A model generated the notes under the pieces. The model was not told where the DNA came from, did not search any database, and saw only the letters and a program-made list of their open reading frames with translations. Positions 58,861 through 64,000 of a stretch of 64,000 bases of DNA are shown here, one piece after another; position 1 is the stretch's first letter; every line of letters starts with the position of its first letter. A program made the translations under genes and the position numbers. Source of the DNA: Syngnathus acus. Lineage: Eukaryota; Chordata; Actinopteri; Syngnathiformes; Syngnathidae. Where the stretch lies: the NCBI RefSeq assembly GCF_901709675.1, contig NC_051094.1, positions 10,226,501-10,290,500 of the forward strand, written 5' to 3'.

Positions 58861-60458
58861 GCTCTAAATTTAATACTGTATATGTAACGTGGCCTTTCCA
58901 ACATTTTGTAAATTATTCTTGTAGTCATTGAGATATTGTTTAAAATTTCACTTTTCAAAAGGGGTGTACTCATTTATGCTATACTAAGTGTGGACGTTTA
59001 TACTGTACTGCTACTACCACTACAACTCAGATTGTTAAGGAGCTATTTATAACTACAGTATGTGGTACCTTTAATGTGGAATCTAGTCAAATCTAATTCA
59101 AGCCTGTAAAAACTCACTGCCTTGGCTTCCTTTTCCTTGCTTTAATGTCACTTTAAATTAGACCTAAATGCATATGGTGTTGTACGAGTTGTGTGATGTG
59201 TAGGTTACTGTTTGTAATTTGCAATGCTCACTGATTTTCTGTCACCGGCAGATGTAAGTGATGTGAGGCTAACTTTAGAACCATGGATTGAATGGTAATA
59301 TTTGCCACATGTTTAATATAGTGCACAGTTGAGACAGCGAAGACAACAATAAAACAGTCGGCCATCAAATCTCATAAAAGTGAGTGGCCAGTGCCTAAGC
59401 GCCACCAGGAGGAAGAACATTTGTATCACAATAGCCATCCGCTTTGGTATCGTGAGTATGTTTTTGGGTGTATTGTCACGTATTTAAAATGTGTTTGGTC
59501 TGTGCCTCGGTTCCTTTTGTATGCATCTGGTCTTGGCACGAAAGGCCGGGAGGTTGTGGTCAGAGACGCACTGGCTGATGTCAATGGGCCAGTGGGCATA
59601 CAGCTCAGTCGCATCACATTGTGATCACTTTCCAGTTTTTTTTTTTCTCTGATGTGCTGATGCTCACTCTGCCTTCTTTTCTTAACATAGGGTATTAGTA
59701 TTATTTTGACCAAACAAATCAATCATCTAAATTTTATGAAAGACAGAGTTGTAATAAGTTAAACAATGTTTCTGTCAGTATCATGACAGCACAGAATCAT
59801 CCAATTTAATATTTTTATGTGTTTAGAGCAACCAACAAATGCTGGTATCCGTACCTCAATACATAATTTAAGCAGGAACAATTTGATTGGGATTGATTTG
59901 ATACACTCGCATCATCCAAATGAAAATGTACTGTCCAATTCAATTTGTTTTTTGTTGTTTTGACAACTAATAAATATTTATATAAACATATATAGGCTAT
60001 ATTTTCAAATTGGTGTCATAACCCAGAGGCATGATACAAAGTGACTAAATAAAATAATTATCTGTCATAGTATAAATATGTGTTAAACAATAAAGCACTC
60101 AGTTTTTGATTTGCATCACAAATGTGCCTCATTGAAGTTCCACAAGTCGAAAGTTGTCTAGTCATTGTGATGGAATTTCAAGAAAGAATCCTCATGCTTG
60201 GTTCGCTTACCGGTAGGACTGCAAGGTATGGATGATGTGAATCTTCTGTGTTTGCAAAATAATCATAGACCACTTTGATGGTTCAGATTCCTGCTCAAGC
60301 CTGGATTTTTTTCCAGTATCTGATCTGATCATTTATAAATGCACACCGTAGATCTTTGCGATCTTATCTGAGTAATAATTCACGATTTTCCTGCCGTATC
60401 AACGTGGTTTTGAACAGTTTCCATTTCCCCTTGTAAGTGCTTATGTTTTCATTCTAAG
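58861..60458. other. Non-coding stretch
   Basis: Acceptor-like TTTTCTGTCACCGGCAG (59236-59252) and donor-like TCGTGAGTATG (about 59450-59460) were seen but could not be linked to an open exon. Overlapping frames at 59391-59722 on both strands lack domains. The rest is AT-rich. Confidence 0.5.
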
Positions 60459-60495
60459 TACAGTATATTCAGTGAACCCCTGTTTATCACAGAAC
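60459..60495 (+). mobile_element. Possible MITE terminus
   Basis: TACAGTATATTCAGTGAACC followed by CCTGTTTATCACAG resembles the same TACAGT-CCTCGTTTATCGCGG terminus class as at 9.07 and 48.15 kb, but the match is short and diverged. Confidence 0.3.
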
Positions 60496-63400
60496 ATACA
60501 TTATGTTAGAGGAAACGGGGGGGTCCAGGTCTCCAAATAAAATATGCAACTGAGTGACACAGCAGCAGCTCTTTTAGTACAGCATATGAAAGTGAATCAT
60601 GTCCACAGCGACACTTCTCTCATTTCGTGCAGTCGAGGGCTAATCGGCAGTTTGTTCATCGAACGTGTCGTGACTTACTCCCCTCCCCAACAGTCTGCTC
60701 TCCTCTCATTCCAGTACTTAAGATGTAGTTTAGGGTATGCGTGTTTGCTTTCACGTGGCTTGACTCAACATTAGCTGGTAGCTTAGTGAAGCAGATGCCA
60801 ATAAAAACATGTTCCGGCGTAGGGGAAATGATTAAAATATTTTAGGGTAAAATCAGAGTGTGTTGTGGCTAATGGCGAAACAGAAGCCAAAGGATCAGGT
60901 ATGATCAACATTCACTACAGACTAATAATAAAAATAGACTGGATAAGTGCTCTCGAGGACTGGATTTGCCTGGGAAAGTTTGAGTTGCACCATGCAAGTG
61001 CTTCTAAGTAAGTTCAAAGTGGCAGCTTTCTAACCAAGCCTCTGCAGTTGACTGAAGTTTAAGTTCAATTGACTTGATTTTGTTGCTACCCTATTCTTTT
61101 TTTTTTTTTTTAGTTGCCAACTGGATGACAGGGATGAGTGTGAGAGGCGGGGCTATTTAAGGCCATGGTGCTGCTTTTTGGCATTGAGCTCCACATCTGT
61201 GCCGGAGGTCCTCATTTTGATTCTAAATCGCCTTGACACCAAAACAAACAGACTCCTCTTACTGCACCAAACAGGCTTGAAATATTATGGGCACGGCTAA
61301 TTTGTGGTCACCCAATCTAGCCTTCCTCCCAGTGACCACAGACTCCGTTAATATAAAATGTCGGCGAGGGCAAATTGGGTCTTTGTGCATGTGTGTTGGG
61401 GTTGGTTGTGAAAAGAATCTCTGGAAGAAACTACCCATCACAGTTGTCAGAAGGTCACAACAGCAAACCACAATGATTAGCTGTGCTCATCACGTACAAT
61501 TAAAATTAGCACTCTGTGAGGTGGCATCTGTTGCTAATTGCAGTTGAACAGTTATCAAGCAGGCCATGAGGAGGGAAAAACAAGTCTAAGTGAAAATGAA
61601 TAGACTTGGCTTGCGTGAAATTGGACGTGTGAACCACCTGCACATTACGTAGGATGATGCTCACTATCAGTTTATGTATAATAACCAAGTAAATTACTCC
61701 AGCAATAATTGATCGTCATTTTAAAGCACACGTTTTGTAAAAATGCTATTAGTAAATGGTAGTAAACATGAATAGAATCAGATATATAGATTCATGTGTG
61801 ACAATGAAGAGTTAATGAATCAATAATCAGAATATTGATTACTATTTTTGATAATTGGCTTATCATTTAAAGACCTTGTTAAATTTAAATTGAGTAAATT
61901 CTCATAATTTCAAGGTCTCAACAGTAAATGTTCCAAGATTCTTCATGAAAGGAATTTGTCTTTTTTTTCAAAAATCTGCTTTTACTTTGGAAATAAATGG
62001 GCACCTTTTTTTCCTCTCCATTTCCTGACACAGGAACTGCATATTAATTAACAACGAGCAATTTGACATAATTTATTACAAAGTAATTGACAGATGAACA
62101 GATTATTAAAATAATCATTAGCTAACCATTGCCTATCGAGTGACATTGTTTTGGGTAATTGTAGCTGCATGTTTAACTTGTGCGTATACTGGAGCATGAG
62201 AAGAATTTGAGAAAAATCACGCAAGAGGCAGAAACGGAAGTGTCCATTTTTTAAAATGAAAATAGTCAGCGTATGTGCTGCATGTAATTGATTGTAAGAT
62301 GATTGATTATTCCCGCCGCAGTTGGGTGATTGGGGACCCCTGCTACTCATTGCTTTTGCTTTTTTTACATAATGAATATTACTGACCATGGAAGAAACTA
62401 TTCACCTCTTGGCTAATTTGGAGCTTCACAAATTCTGTCTCGTTTAAGTGTCTTATTTCCTCTTTCAAAAGCTCCGCAGGGCATTGCGTTCTTGTAATAC
62501 AACCGGGCAAAACCAGACACCAATGTAAAGACTCGATTTTCTTTTCCCTCATGACAGTGGCTTGCAGATGACGTTGTGTGCCTCAAAAATGTGCAGCTTA
62601 GCAAGCAACCGAACATGCATAAATCATATTAATTAGCTTTGCAGCTGTGGTCCTTGTGATGCCTCAGTGGCTTCAGCAAGATAAGGAATCTGTGCCATAC
62701 TATAAACATAAACAGTAAACCTAGATTGCACAACAATCAAACAAGTGCTTGGGGTTTGATAATTTAGGATCATATTTAGATTAATTATTCTCTTGATGAT
62801 CTGAGAACTACCAGTTAATTTAATCCTATCTTAATCAAAGACTCAATTACCTGAAAAAATGCAGCTCATCAAATTTACTTTTGGTTTTGTCTCACTTGCT
62901 TCATTTGTGAGCAAGACAACTGGTGCTTGGTCAAAAAGATCAGAACCTGTTGAGTATTTTCATTTTAATGGGTGGTATTTTTAAATGGAAATAACATGCA
63001 GTTGTTGCTCTGCCTTTACCAATGGTATACATAATACTGTGGAATCTCAAAACTCAAAAACCGTAGACCAAAGACCAAGGAGACCCAAGGAGTTAGACCA
63101 AAACATTTGATGGACATTATCGTGAAGTAACCTGGCACAGAAAGCCTCGTGTGGTGCCCATGTACATCTTGTTGGACGTATGTGTTTACGTATGGATGTA
63201 TTTACGTATATACTACACAGAGTACTGCATGTGCTCTGCTTAAGGTAGTTTATAGACTGGCGTTAAAAATGTTGCTTCTGAAATGCTCAGTGAAGTTGAT
63301 CGGGGCCAGGGAGTGTTTGTATTTGGACATGTGACCATGCGCCACAAAAATGTTTTTATTACCCTGGGCGCTTACTTGGTTTCCATTCTCTGGACTTCTG

Positions 63401-63761
63401 CTAACAGCGAGTTGCCACAAAACACTCTCCACCGAGTAAACTAGAAGTGGAGACAGCAACTTCCACCAGGAATGCGCTGGCACGATCTAGCCATTGGCCC
63501 AACAGTATTCTGTGACGGGGTGAGGGAAACTCACTACGTGAGACAGATCCGCCCCTAAATGGAGACAATTTCTGTACCATGGCAGGAATCATACTGTAAA
63601 AAATATTGATAGTTCTTCAACCTTTCAGTATTTTGATGAGAGCACGTCGCAGAAATGCTACGACGACACATGGTAACTGTTTTGACCATGTATGTCATCA
63701 TGAGTCCTTAAAAAGATGGATGTTGACACATTACTGGTTTGGGTGTCTTGACTTTTCCCCT
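60496..63761. other. Long non-coding stretch with AATTA-rich islands
   Basis: No gene was supported. 61440-61570 (TTAAAATTAGCAC, GCTAATTGCAG, GATTAGCTG) and 62030-62400 (ATTAATTAACAACG, GTAATTGACAGATG, CATTAGC, TGATTGATTATTCCCGCCGC) are unique blocks dense in homeodomain- and MEIS-like cores. 62615-62700 adds TATTAATTAGC. A T-run lies at 61097-61111. A local direct repetition of ACCAAAGACCAAGGAGACCC-type words lies at 63063-63100. Confidence 0.45.
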
Positions 63762-63878
63762 CATGCATTTTCTAGACTACTTTATCCTCATTAGGGTTGT
63801 GGTGAGCAGGAGCCTATCCCAGCTGACTCTGGGTGAGAGGTGGGCTACTCTGTGGATTGGTCACCAGCCAGATGCAGG
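63762..63878 (+). mobile_element. LINE-tail-like dispersed repeat (plus strand)
   Basis: CATGCATTTTCTAGACTACT, TTATCCTCATTAGGGTTGTG, GGAGCCTATCCCAGCTGACT, GGGTGAGAGGTGGGC and TGGATTGGTCACCAGCCAG occur in the canonical order of the abundant percomorph repeat also seen at 40.7 and 43.8 kb. This is the best-preserved copy in the window and defines the family. Confidence 0.85.
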
Positions 63879-64000
63879 CTTGACTTTTCCCATAAGAAAA
63901 CTAGCACTGATGGAAATGTTCTTAAGGATACTGTACTTATAACAATTTTATCGACAAATGATACTATTTCATAGTTTGGGGAGCATGATTTTTTTTCTTC
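63879..64000. other. Non-coding window edge
   Basis: AT-rich sequence with a T-run at 63990-63997; nothing recognised. Confidence 0.6.

Noticed and set aside
59236-59460. Acceptor- and donor-like signals suggesting an exon
   Set aside because: The intervening sequence has stops in the plausible frames and no recognised protein or RNA homology.

Overview
This window looks like non-coding nuclear DNA from a teleost fish, most likely a percomorph. The evidence is its repeats: degenerate Tc1/mariner-like fragments from several families, hAT-type 'hitchhiker' elements built around GGGCC/CGGGCC blocks, three copies of a LINE-tail-like dispersed repeat common in percomorph genomes, a LINE reverse-transcriptase fragment, and long GT, GGAT and ACGC microsatellites. 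The base composition is AT-leaning, with scattered islands of higher GC. No prokaryotic gene organisation is present, and species or chromosome cannot be told from the sequence alone.

No functional protein-coding gene, tRNA, rRNA or known microRNA could be supported. All open reading frames are short (152 codons at most), many overlap on both strands, and none reads as a conserved exon. The only recognisable coding signatures are dead transposon pieces. The window is therefore best read as a gene desert or the interior of very large introns.

Layout: 1-4.7 kb is plain non-coding DNA. 4.7-5.56 kb is a CpG-containing, strand-asymmetric pyrimidine/purine-rich block that is the best promoter/5'UTR-like candidate. 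5.6-12 kb is plain apart from a GC-rich island near 8 kb and a repeat terminus at 9.07 kb. 12.06-12.33 kb is a Tc1-like remnant, 12.7-12.96 kb a CpG-retaining island, and 13.6-13.87 kb a decayed hAT-like element. 14-30 kb is mostly single-copy DNA with several TAAT/AATTA-rich islands, a CpG-bearing block at 20.4-20.7 kb and a CTCF-like site at 24.84 kb. 29.36-31.4 kb is a repeat cluster: MITE-like element, ACGC array, Tc1 terminus, an orphan ORF, a Tc1 3' end and an 85-bp alternating purine-pyrimidine tract. 33.6-40 kb again holds candidate regulatory islands, with a Tc1 catalytic-domain scrap at 35.3 kb. 40.7-47.6 kb carries LINE-derived repeats. 50.25 kb has a second CTCF-like motif and 51.2 kb a GGAT array. 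54.8-55.7 kb is a transposon cluster including an intact 234-bp hAT-type MITE with a perfect 8-bp target duplication. 55.97-56.24 kb is a homeodomain/POU-motif island, 58.2-58.9 kb is satellite-like repeats plus a retrotransposon tail, and the last 5 kb is plain apart from a LINE tail at 63.8 kb.

If the window has a function, it is most likely cis-regulatory: a series of spaced islands rich in homeodomain-core motifs, as seen around vertebrate developmental genes. This is inference from composition and motifs only, because no alignment could be run. I did not find a convincing undescribed biological system.
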